Assembly (NCBI RefSeq): GCF_001428565.1
Contig: NZ_LMIA01000013.1
Location: 288,446-352,445 of the forward strand
DNA: 64,000 nt
Origin: Nocardioides sp. Root190
Lineage (GTDB): Bacteria; Actinomycetota; Actinomycetes; Propionibacteriales; Nocardioidaceae
Direction: 5' to 3'
Positions within the stretch are counted from its first letter, which is position 1; the number at the start of each line of letters is the position of its first letter. A model generated the notes under the pieces. The model was given only the letters and a program-made list of their open reading frames with translations, had not been told where the DNA came from and searched no databases. The position numbers and the translations under genes were made by a program. Below, piece after piece: positions 1 to 6,469 of the stretch.

Positions 1-623
1 CACCGGCAAGCCCTACAAGCCGACCACCCAGGGCAAGAACGAACGCTTCCACCAGACCCTGTTCCGCTACCTCGACAAACAGCCGCTCGCCGCCTCATTG
101 GCCGAACTGCAGGCCCAGGTCGACGCGTTCGACCACATCTACAACACCCAGCGTCCACACCAAGGGCTACCAGGCCGCGTCACTCCACTGACCGCGTGGG
201 AGGCAACCCCGAAGACCGACGCACCGCGCCCCAAGCCGCACCTGACCTGGCTCGACCGACCCGTCCAAGCCCGACAAAGGCACCCGCAGACACCGCCGCC
301 CGCAGACCTGCCAGCCGACACCCGCGTGAGGAAAGTGAGCTCAGCCGGGACGGTCAACGTGGACTACGTGTTCTACAAGCTCGACGTCGACCACGCCTTC
401 AAGCAAGTCCTCGTTGTCACCAATGACGACAAGATCACCGTCACCGACTTCGACGGTGAGATCCTCGCTGAGCACACCCGACCCGCACCGGGAGTGCGAT
501 ACGTCGGCAACGGCCGACCACCCGGGACCCGACCCAAAGACCCGCGAGTGTCACCGAAGTCCTGACACATCAACTGTCACCGATGTCCTGGTACAGAACT
601 GTCACCGATGTCCTGAGACATCA
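1..623 (+). mobile_element. Right end of an IS481-like insertion sequence
   Basis: The transposase tail is followed directly by three copies of a motif of the form TGTCACCGATGTCCTG: a diverged copy at 548-567, and two close copies at 574-593 and 599-618. Repeated transposase-binding motifs at an element end are expected. The exact terminal base and the target duplication cannot be set because the left end is outside the window. The adjoining gene at 659 may have been cut by this insertion. Confidence 0.7.
2..565 (+). CDS. IS481-like transposase, C-terminal part (5' end outside window)
   Basis: The frame is open from the first bases of the window, so this is the tail of a longer gene. The visible part carries the end of a DDE integrase core: QGKNERFHQTL near the left edge holds the catalytic glutamate, and NTQRPHQGL follows, a pairing typical of rve-type transposases of the IS481/IS3 group. 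A C-terminal extension of about 80 residues, ending at the TGA at 563-565, fits actinobacterial IS481 members. It would catalyse cut-and-paste or copy movement of its element. The stop codon lies inside the repeated terminal motif of the element. The family assignment is by motif only; the N-terminal helix-turn-helix is not in view. Confidence 0.85.
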   Translation, partial: TGKPYKPTTQGKNERFHQTLFRYLDKQPLAASLAELQAQVDAFDHIYNTQRPHQGLPGRVTPLTAWEATPKTDAPRPKPHLTWLDRPVQARQRHPQTPPPADLPADTRVRKVSSAGTVNVDYVFYKLDVDHAFKQVLVVTNDDKITVTDFDGEILAEHTRPAPGVRYVGNGRPPGTRPKDPRVSPKS

Positions 624-658
624 CAACCTCTTCCATCGCGCTCCAGGCGGCCGCCGCA

Positions 659-2017
659 GTGGCCCGGTGCGCTAGGGAGCTGGCACAGGTCCAGTGGGAC
701 GAGGTCACCGGCGAAGACGCTCTCGGCGCCGCTGGCACGATCGCCGGCGCCAGGGCGATGCTCGACGGCGCACTGCTCGGCGTGACGGGGCGACTGCAGG
801 ACACGCATGCCGCCGAAGACCTCGGCTGGGCTTCCACCAAAGACTTTCTCACCCACGTCACCGGCGGACACAAGGGCTCCGGCGGCGGCCTCGTGCGCGC
901 GGTCGAACAGCTGCGCGACCTTCCCGCGGTCGGCGATGCCCTCGACCGCGGCCTGATCTCACTCCCCCAGGCGCGCGCCATTGCCGGCAAGGTCCTCACC
1001 CTGCCGCGTGATCCCCAGTTCCGCATTGCCGTGGCCGACCGTCTGCTCGACCTGGTCCACACCCACGGCTACGACGCCAGCGACCTTCAGCTCGCGTTCC
1101 CCGACATCGCCCGCGAGGTCGACGTCGACGGGCGCATCCTGGGCGCCGACCTGACCAGGGAGAAGCAGGAGCGCGGCGCCCACCACGCCCGCTTCCTCGC
1201 CGGCTCCCCCGACGGACTCGGTGGCGTCAACATCCGCGGTTACAGCAGCCTCGAGGAGTACGAGCTCGTCAAGGTCGCGCTGATGCCGCTGTCGGCGCCC
1301 GTCACCACCGAGCCCGGGGCCTGCGGCGGCGTACGCACGCCTCCCGGCGAGCTCCTGATCGACGAGAACGGCCACCAGACCAGCACCGCGTGCGCCGACC
1401 CGACCTGCGGCCACACCGGACGCGACCCCCGCGACCACGGCAAGCGGTTCTGGGACGCGCTCGTCGAGGCCTGCAGCCGACTCGTCGCCAGCGACCAGGT
1501 CCCCCACGACCACGGCACCACGGCACGGATCATCGTCACCATCGACCACGACAGCCTGCGCCAGAAGGTGATCGACGCGGGTCTCGCCCGCGACGGCGTC
1601 CTGCCGTCCGAGCAGAGGCTCTCCGCAACCGCCGTACGACGCCTCGCCTGCGACGCCGAGATCATCCCCGGCGTCCTCGGCACCGACGGCCAGATCCTCG
1701 ACATCGGGCGCGCCAGACGACTCGTCACCGCGGCCATATGGCTCGCCCTCATCCTGCGCGACCAGCACTGCGCGTTCCCCGGCTGCACCCGCCTGCCCAT
1801 CGCCTGCGACGCCCACCACATCGTCCACTGGGCCGACGGCGGTGCGACCAGCCTCGGCAACCTGATCCTGCTGTGCCGACATCACCACACGGTCATTCAC
1901 CACACCCCGTGGACCGTCGTCATCGACGAAGACACCGGGAGACCGGTCTGGAGACCGCCACCCAAGATCGACGTGCGCGACCGCATCACCTACCTGCCCG
2001 CGCGGAGAGCCGCCTGA
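659..2017 (+). CDS. DUF222 / HNH endonuclease domain protein, possibly N-terminally truncated
   Basis: This 452-residue protein has the layout of the large actinobacterial DUF222-HNH family: a helical N-terminal DUF222 region and a C-terminal HNH nuclease. The HNH part has Cys371 in CAFPGC, the paired histidines of DAHHIVHWADGG at about 386-387, then GNLILLCRHHHTVIHH, giving metal and zinc ligands. Members occur in many copies per genome; their role (mobile or defence-related nuclease) is not settled. The GTG at 659 is the only start candidate: upstream the same frame is open with no start codon back to a TGA at 614-616 inside the IS end. Family members usually have a short conserved segment before this point, so insertion of the element may have removed the native start. 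Confidence 0.8.
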   Translation: MARCARELAQVQWDEVTGEDALGAAGTIAGARAMLDGALLGVTGRLQDTHAAEDLGWASTKDFLTHVTGGHKGSGGGLVRAVEQLRDLPAVGDALDRGLISLPQARAIAGKVLTLPRDPQFRIAVADRLLDLVHTHGYDASDLQLAFPDIAREVDVDGRILGADLTREKQERGAHHARFLAGSPDGLGGVNIRGYSSLEEYELVKVALMPLSAPVTTEPGACGGVRTPPGELLIDENGHQTSTACADPTCGHTGRDPRDHGKRFWDALVEACSRLVASDQVPHDHGTTARIIVTIDHDSLRQKVIDAGLARDGVLPSEQRLSATAVRRLACDAEIIPGVLGTDGQILDIGRARRLVTAAIWLALILRDQHCAFPGCTRLPIACDAHHIVHWADGGATSLGNLILLCRHHHTVIHHTPWTVVIDEDTGRPVWRPPPKIDVRDRITYLPARRAA

Positions 2018-2057
2018 GCCACGTGAACCGGCCTCCCGTGCTGGCATGCTCTCCCGC

Positions 2058-2501
2058 ATGAAGCTGCCGTCCCAGCGCGACCTCTTCCTCGCCACGCTCG
2101 ACGCCCACCAGAAGGTCTACGAGACGTCCCGAGGGCTCGTCGGACACCGCTTGCTGATGGGGATGCCGACGTTGCTGCTGCGCACCACCGGCCGCAGGAG
2201 CGGCCTCCCCCGGACGAGCGCGCTGGTCTACGCGAAGGACGGCGCCAACCGTCTCGTCGTCGGCTCCAACGGCGGCGCCCGTCGCGACCCGGCCTGGATC
2301 CTCAACCTGGAGGCTGACGGGGACGTCGAGTTCCAGGTCGGTGTCCGCAAGAGCGCCGGCACGGCCCGGACAGTACGGACCGACGACCCGGACTACGAGC
2401 GGATGTTCGCGCTCTGCAACAAGGCCAACCGGGGCACGTTCGCGCAGTACCGCAAGCGGACGACGCGGCCGCTGCCGATCGTGGTGCTGGCACCTCGCTG
2501 A
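2058..2501 (+). CDS. Nitroreductase-family deazaflavin (F420)-dependent protein, DDN type
   Basis: A 147-residue protein with the signature of the DDN/F420H2-dependent nitroreductase family: LLLRTTGRRSGLPRTSAL is the phosphate-binding segment for the deazaflavin cofactor, and DPAWILNLEADGDVEFQVG follows as the family's second conserved block. Such split-barrel proteins reduce nitro compounds, quinones or other electrophiles with F420H2. The ATG at 2058 puts the usual short lead before the helix; an ATG at 2046 in the same frame is the alternative. The gene stands alone, followed by a cluster of palindromic repeats. The physiological substrate cannot be told from sequence. Confidence 0.8.
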   Translation: MKLPSQRDLFLATLDAHQKVYETSRGLVGHRLLMGMPTLLLRTTGRRSGLPRTSALVYAKDGANRLVVGSNGGARRDPAWILNLEADGDVEFQVGVRKSAGTARTVRTDDPDYERMFALCNKANRGTFAQYRKRTTRPLPIVVLAPR

Positions 2502-2520
2502 AGTCTGAGGTGGGCGGGGG

Positions 2521-2626
2521 GGTCTCGAGACGGTCGCTGCGCGACCTCCTCGACCAACGGGGGCGTCGCTGCGCGACCTCCTCGACCAACGGGCGGCGTT
2601 GCTGCGCGACCTCCTCGACCAACGGG
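2521..2626. repeat. Palindromic repeat cluster, site 1 (one full and two partial copies)
   Basis: A full 38-39-bp copy begins GGTCTCGAGACGGTCGC at 2521 and ends CCTCGACCAACGG at about 2560. Two shorter copies lacking the left part lie at 2565-2592 and 2598-2626. The inner hairpin is GGTCGC-TGC-GCGACC; the outer flanks GGTCTCGAG and CTCGACC pair with a small bulge. All copies have the same orientation. They lie between two genes of the same strand. Confidence 0.9.
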
Positions 2627-2667
2627 CGGCGCCGGTTGCGAGATCCAGAGCCGGGTACAGCCTGACA

Positions 2668-3126
2668 ATGACCAACGAAAGCGCGATCACCGTCCAACGA
2701 GAGATTCCCGCGTCGTCCAAGGCCATCTTCGACGTACTCACCCTCCCTGCGCGGCACCCGGAGCTGGATGCGTCCGGGTTCGTGCGCAGCGACGATCGCA
2801 CCGACCGCATCACCGAGGTGGGCCAGACCTTCCGGATGAACATGGCGGGCGACCACATGGGTGGCGAGTACCAGACCGACAACCTGGTCACCGGGTACGA
2901 CCCCGACAAGCTGGTGGCGTGGAAGACCGCGCCGGCCGGCCAGGAGCCCCCGGGCTGGGAGTGGTTGTGGGAACTCAAGGCCCAGGGACCCGACAGCACC
3001 GAGGTGACGTTGACCTATGACTGGTCGAACGTCGAGCCGGAGTTCCTGAAGAAGATCTCGTTCCCGCTGGTTCCGAAGGCTGCGCTCGAGGACTCGCTGG
3101 GCCTGTTGGCCAGCGCTGTCAGCTAG
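2668..3126 (+). CDS. SRPBCC-family (START/Bet v 1 fold) protein
   Basis: A 152-residue protein. The opening segment ITVQREIPASSKAIFDVLTLPARHPELDASG is the usual first strand and helix of polyketide-cyclase/AHSA1-like SRPBCC proteins, and the tryptophan-rich middle (AWKTAPAGQ, GWEWLWELKAQG) forms the later strands of the hydrophobic cavity. Such proteins bind or transform hydrophobic ligands. The ATG at 2668 is chosen because the upstream part of the frame runs through the palindromic repeats. A strong bidirectional terminator follows. No specific ligand can be proposed. Confidence 0.75.
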   Translation: MTNESAITVQREIPASSKAIFDVLTLPARHPELDASGFVRSDDRTDRITEVGQTFRMNMAGDHMGGEYQTDNLVTGYDPDKLVAWKTAPAGQEPPGWEWLWELKAQGPDSTEVTLTYDWSNVEPEFLKKISFPLVPKAALEDSLGLLASAVS

Positions 3127-3140
3127 CCAGTTCTGACGCA

Positions 3141-3181
3141 GCAGCGGGTCGGGCACACGTCACGGGTGCCCGACCCGCTGC
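3141..3181. terminator. Bidirectional intrinsic-type terminator hairpin
   Basis: A perfect 16-bp inverted repeat: GCAGCGGGTCGGGCAC at 3141-3156 pairs with 3166-3181, leaving a 9-base loop. It lies after the SRPBCC gene and also covers the last codons and the stop (3160-3162) of the convergent OsmC gene, whose stop falls in the loop. There is no U-run on either side, as is common in high-GC actinobacteria. Confidence 0.8.
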
Positions 3182-3573
3182 GCTGTTGCGCGCCTCTCGA
3201 CCGCCGCGCCGGCACGAATCGCGCGCGGGATCTCAGCGACCTCGTCGACCAGAGCACTGAGGCGAGCCAGGTCCCCGGCCGTCGCCGGCGAGTCCAGGGT
3301 CACTGAGTAGGCGATGCCGGTCGAGCACCAGTCGTCGTCGAAGCCGCCATCAGCCTCGACCGCGACGCCGAGGATCTCGATCCCGAGCTTCTCCGCCTCA
3401 CGGTAGGTGTCGTTGAGGACGCAGAGGGCCACCGACAGGTGGAGCAACTGCGCGCCGTTGCCAGCCGGGCTGGCCACGACACCCTCATCGGTCCAGGTGT
3501 GGTGCAGCACGACACCTTCCGGGGCGCGAAGGGTGCCGGCGGTAGCGCGCACACCGAGAGGTGAGAGGTTCAT
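3160..3573 (-). CDS. OsmC-family protein (OsmC paralogue 1)
   Basis: A 137-residue protein resembling the OsmC/Ohr fold: the central helix LHLSVALCVLNDTYREAEK carries the family cysteine in its usual helix, followed by IEILGVAVEADGGF, the strand after that helix. OsmC proteins reduce organic hydroperoxides or handle persulfides with a pair of cysteines. Only one clear cysteine of the usual pair is seen in the helix and a second at DDDWCSTGIAY, so peroxidase activity is uncertain. The start at 3573 is the first ATG. Its 3' end is built into the terminator hairpin shared with the gene on the other strand. Confidence 0.65.
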   Translation of the reverse strand: MNLSPLGVRATAGTLRAPEGVVLHHTWTDEGVVASPAGNGAQLLHLSVALCVLNDTYREAEKLGIEILGVAVEADGGFDDDWCSTGIAYSVTLDSPATAGDLARLSALVDEVAEIPRAIRAGAAVERRATAQRVGHP

Positions 3574-3664
3574 ACGCAGATCTTGCCCACCGAGAGCTCG
3601 CAGATCGAGGAGCCCGGCAGAGATGGGTCAGGTCTGATCGGTCTGGTCGAGGCGCGTGCACCCC

Positions 3665-4450
3665 TCAGACGGTCGGGACAGTCCCCCCGTCGATCACGTA
3701 CTCGGCTCCCACGATGGCCGAGGCGCGGTCGGAGACCAGGAAGCCGACCAGGTCGGCGATCTCCTGGGTGCTGGCGAACCTGCCGAGCGGGACCCCGCCG
3801 AGGGAGTCGAAGATGCTCTGCTTGGCCTCGTCGCGCGTCATCCCGGTGCCGTCCGCGATGCGGTCGACGAAGTCCTCGTAGGCCTCCGTCTGGATCCCTC
3901 CCGGGCTGATGGTGTTGACCCGTACGCCGCGGGGGGCCAGCTCGTTCGCGAGGCCCTTGCTGTAGGTCCGCAGCGCGGCCTTGGCCGACGCGTACGGCAG
4001 CGACGCCTCGTAGAGGGGCATCTCGCGCTGGATGGATCCGACGTGCAGCACGACCGCCGACCCGGATTCCACCATGGCCGGGAGGAGTGCTCGGTCGAGC
4101 CGCACCGCCCCGAGGAGGTTCAGGTTCAGCTCGACGAGCCACTGCTCGTCAGTGATGACAGCGAACCCGCCGGGCGGTGTCGAGGAGCCGCCGACCACGT
4201 GCACCAGGATGTCCAGCGCACCGTGCTCGCCGATGCGGGCAGCCACGGCCTCCGCGCCCTCGGCCGTCGAGGTGTCGGCCTCGATGAAGCGGTCGGGGCG
4301 GTCGTACCCCGCGGGCATGGTCCGAGCGGACGCCCAGACGTCGGCGCCCATCTCCCGGAGCCGGTCGACCACGGCCCTGCCGGCGCCCTTCGAGCCTCCG
4401 GTGACCAGTGCCCGGCGACCGTCGAGGTGGTCGCGATTCTCGTGTGTCAT
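3665..4450 (-). CDS. Short-chain dehydrogenase/reductase
   Basis: A 261-residue classical SDR. The cofactor motif TGGSKGAGRAV lies near residue 18, DILVHVVGG is the NNAG-type block with altered residues, the serine of the catalytic triad is in VLHVGSIQREMP, and YASAKAALRTYSKGLANEL carries the Tyr-x-x-x-Lys pair. The C-terminal INGAEYVIDGG-like end (IVGAEYVIDGG) is standard. It oxidises or reduces an unknown alcohol/ketone with NAD(P). A GAGGAGA ribosome binding site lies before the ATG at 4450. It follows the SnoaL-like gene by 30 bp and is probably co-transcribed with it, under the divergent MerR-controlled region. Confidence 0.85.
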   Translation of the reverse strand: MTHENRDHLDGRRALVTGGSKGAGRAVVDRLREMGADVWASARTMPAGYDRPDRFIEADTSTAEGAEAVAARIGEHGALDILVHVVGGSSTPPGGFAVITDEQWLVELNLNLLGAVRLDRALLPAMVESGSAVVLHVGSIQREMPLYEASLPYASAKAALRTYSKGLANELAPRGVRVNTISPGGIQTEAYEDFVDRIADGTGMTRDEAKQSIFDSLGGVPLGRFASTQEIADLVGFLVSDRASAIVGAEYVIDGGTVPTV

Positions 4451-4480
4451 GTGTATCTCCTCGTCGTGATGTGATGCCGG

Positions 4481-4828
4481 TCAGGGGACGACGATGTCGA
4501 TGCGCTCGATCCGCTCGCCGTCGAGCACGAACCGGTAGTCCAGGTCCGCGGTCCCACCCGGGAAGTCGCCCTCGAGGTGGTGGCCGACCACCCAGGTCTC
4601 GCCGTCGCGACGTACGCCGGTGATCTGGGTGGTGAAGGTGAACTCCGCTCCCGCCTCGATGACGAAGCGACGGAGGCCGTCCTCGCCGCTGAAGGACTCG
4701 CCGACATCGGAGATGACGGCTCCGGGGCTCAGCCGGGCCAGGGCTGCGTCAGCGTCGCGTGCTTCCTGGGCGTCCAGGTAGGTGCGGATCGTGGTGGGCA
4801 GCTGGGCGGTGTGGGTGGTGGTGTCCAT
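4481..4828 (-). CDS. SnoaL-like / NTF2-fold protein
   Basis: A 115-residue protein of the NTF2-like fold: IRTYLDAQEARDADAALARL is the first helix pair, AVISDVGESFSGEDGLRRFV the conical strand and following helix, and the C-terminal strands end in RIERIDIVV. Proteins of this fold act as small hydrolases, isomerases or ligand-binding proteins. The ATG at 4828 is preferred because upstream codons would overlap the MerR operator and the divergent gene. It is the first gene of a two-gene unit with the SDR, which suggests a small detoxification or modification pathway governed by the divergent MerR protein. Confidence 0.7.
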   Translation of the reverse strand: MDTTTHTAQLPTTIRTYLDAQEARDADAALARLSPGAVISDVGESFSGEDGLRRFVIEAGAEFTFTTQITGVRRDGETWVVGHHLEGDFPGGTADLDYRFVLDGERIERIDIVVP

Positions 4829-4875
4829 GTGCTCGAGCCTGGGCACTCGGGCGGCGGGAGGGTCAAGGGCTGGTG

Positions 4876-4892
4876 TCTCCCCCAGGGGGAGA
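4876..4892. promoter_or_regulatory. MerR-family operator palindrome
   Basis: TCTCCCCCAGGGGGAGA is a perfect inverted repeat around a single central base. It lies 16 bases before the MerR gene start at 4908 and 48 bases before the divergent SnoaL-like gene. TipA-type MerR regulators bind C-rich/G-rich palindromes of this kind inside an over-long promoter spacer. For the leftward genes, TTGACC (complement of 4861-4866) followed 19 bases later by CAGGCT is a candidate promoter. Confidence 0.65.
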
Positions 4893-4907
4893 GTGCAGAC
4901 TGCACCC

Positions 4908-5717
4908 ATGTTGGCGATCGGTGAGTTCTCGCGCTTGACGCACCTCAGCATTCGCACGCTGCGGCGCTACCACGAGGGAGATCTGCTCGAGCCGGAGCTG
5001 GTGGATGCGTCCAGCGGCTACCGCTACTACTCGGTCGACCAGATCCCCACGGCGCAGGTGATCCAGCGGCTGCGCGAGCTCGACGTCCCCCTTGCCGACG
5101 TACGACGCATCCTGGGTGCGTCCGACCCTGACCAGCGAGCGGCGCTCGTCGCCGAGCACCTCGTACGTCTGGAGGCCGAGCTGGCGCGCACCCGCGTGGC
5201 CGTCAGCTCGTTGCGACGGCTCCTGGCGCCGGCGCCACCGCCGCTGCAGGTCGAGCTGCGCGCGGAGCCCGAGGTGACCGTCGCCGCCGTTGAGGACGAA
5301 GTGGGCGCTGACGACGTCGGCGCCTGGTTCGCCGGCGCGATGGCCGAGCTGGAGGCAGCGCTCGGCCCGTCCACCGACGCCGGTCCGCCCGGCGGCCTCT
5401 ACGACAACAGCCTCTTCGAGCACGGACACGGACGCCTCCTGCTCTACCGCCACTCCCCCGAGCCTCCCCGGCGCGGACGGGTCCGTCCGGTCCGGCTGCC
5501 CGCCGTCGAGCTCGCCGTCACCATCCATCACGGTGAGCACGATGGCGCCGACGTGACCTACGGCCAGCTCGGCTCCTGGGTCGTCGCGAATGCCCTGACC
5601 GTGGCGGGACCCGTGCGGGAGCGCTACCTCGTCGGTCCGCGTGACACCGATGACAGCGCCGCGTGGCGCACCGAGATCGGCTGGCCGGTGTTCCGCATGG
5701 CCACCGACCTCACCTGA
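4908..5717 (+). CDS. MerR-family transcriptional regulator
   Basis: A 269-residue activator-type regulator. The N-terminal winged helix MLAIGEFSRLTHLSIRTLRRYHEGDLL followed by YRYYSVDQIPTAQVIQRLREL is diagnostic for the MerR family, then comes a coiled-coil region around HLVRLEAELARTRVAVSSLRRLL and a C-terminal region of about 150 residues. That region resembles GyrI-like/effector-binding domains of BltR-type multidrug regulators. The ATG at 4908 is chosen because it gives the canonical MerR start; the frame extends upstream but would run through the operator palindrome at 4876-4892. It probably controls itself and the divergent SnoaL/SDR pair. Confidence 0.88.
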   Translation: MLAIGEFSRLTHLSIRTLRRYHEGDLLEPELVDASSGYRYYSVDQIPTAQVIQRLRELDVPLADVRRILGASDPDQRAALVAEHLVRLEAELARTRVAVSSLRRLLAPAPPPLQVELRAEPEVTVAAVEDEVGADDVGAWFAGAMAELEAALGPSTDAGPPGGLYDNSLFEHGHGRLLLYRHSPEPPRRGRVRPVRLPAVELAVTIHHGEHDGADVTYGQLGSWVVANALTVAGPVRERYLVGPRDTDDSAAWRTEIGWPVFRMATDLT

Positions 5718-5803
5718 CCCTTGCTCCGGGACAGCATTTCGCGAGTGATGTCGAGATCGACCGGCTCCGTTCGACGTGGTGGTGACATCCACCTGGAGGA
5801 AAT

Positions 5804-6349
5804 ATGCGCAACCTGGTCCTGTACACCCTGATCTCCCTCGACGGCGTCGCTGAGGAGCCCGGCAACTGGATGTTCGAGGCCGACGAGGACGTGTTCCGAA
5901 ATCTCTCCTCCGTCGTCGGCGCGCAGGACGAGCTCCTCCTCGGTCGCGGCACCTACGACTACTGGGTCGACTACTGGCCGACCTCCGATGTCCAGCCGTT
6001 CGCGGACTTCATCAACACGGCCCCCAAGCACGTCTTCACCTCGCGCCCCCTCACCGGCGAATGGGAGCAGGCCATCGCGGTCACCACGCCGGTCCCGGCG
6101 TACGTCGAGCAGCTGAAGTCGCAGCCGGGAGGAGACATCGGCGTCCACGGCAGCATCACCCTCGCTCAGACCCTGCTCGCAGAGGACCTCGTCGATCGAC
6201 TCGAGCTGGTTGTCGTGCCGACCCTGGCCGGCGCCGGCCGGCGCCTCTTCACCGATAGCGCCGAGCCGACCAGATTGACCCTGACCAAAGCGGAGTCATC
6301 GCCCACCGGCTGCCTGTTCCTGAGCTACGAGCGGGCCGCGCGTTCCTGA
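5804..6349 (+). CDS. Dihydrofolate reductase-fold (RibD C-terminal-like) reductase
   Basis: A 181-residue protein of the RibD_C/DHFR-like family. NLVLYTLISLDGVAEEPG is the typical first strand with the SLDG motif, LLLGRGTYDYWVDYWP is the GRxTYE-type block that binds NADPH, and GDIGVHGSITLAQTLLAEDLVDRLEL is the late GSxxL block. These small reductases are abundant in actinobacteria, and their substrates are mostly unknown. A strong GGAGGA ribosome binding site precedes the ATG at 5804. A single palindromic repeat copy lies downstream. Confidence 0.85.
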   Translation: MRNLVLYTLISLDGVAEEPGNWMFEADEDVFRNLSSVVGAQDELLLGRGTYDYWVDYWPTSDVQPFADFINTAPKHVFTSRPLTGEWEQAIAVTTPVPAYVEQLKSQPGGDIGVHGSITLAQTLLAEDLVDRLELVVVPTLAGAGRRLFTDSAEPTRLTLTKAESSPTGCLFLSYERAARS

Positions 6350-6421
6350 GACGCGCCACCAAGGTGAGCCGGACCGACGTCGTCAGGAAGACTGCGAGTG
6401 CCCGCTGTCATCGGCTCGCCA

Positions 6422-6459
6422 GGTCTCGAGACGGTCGCTGCGCGACCTCCTCGACCACC
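6422..6459. repeat. Palindromic repeat, site 2 (single copy)
   Basis: One complete copy starting GGTCTCGAGACGGTCGC and ending CCTCGACCACCG. It sits between the convergent ends of the RibD-like gene (6349) and the secreted DUF1080-like gene (6470), so it could act as the shared terminator. Confidence 0.9.
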
Positions 6460-6469
6460 GGGGCGGGCG

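Noticed and set aside
2302..3156. Minus-strand frames through the first repeat cluster
   Set aside because: They consist of translated palindromic repeats and antisense of the SRPBCC gene.
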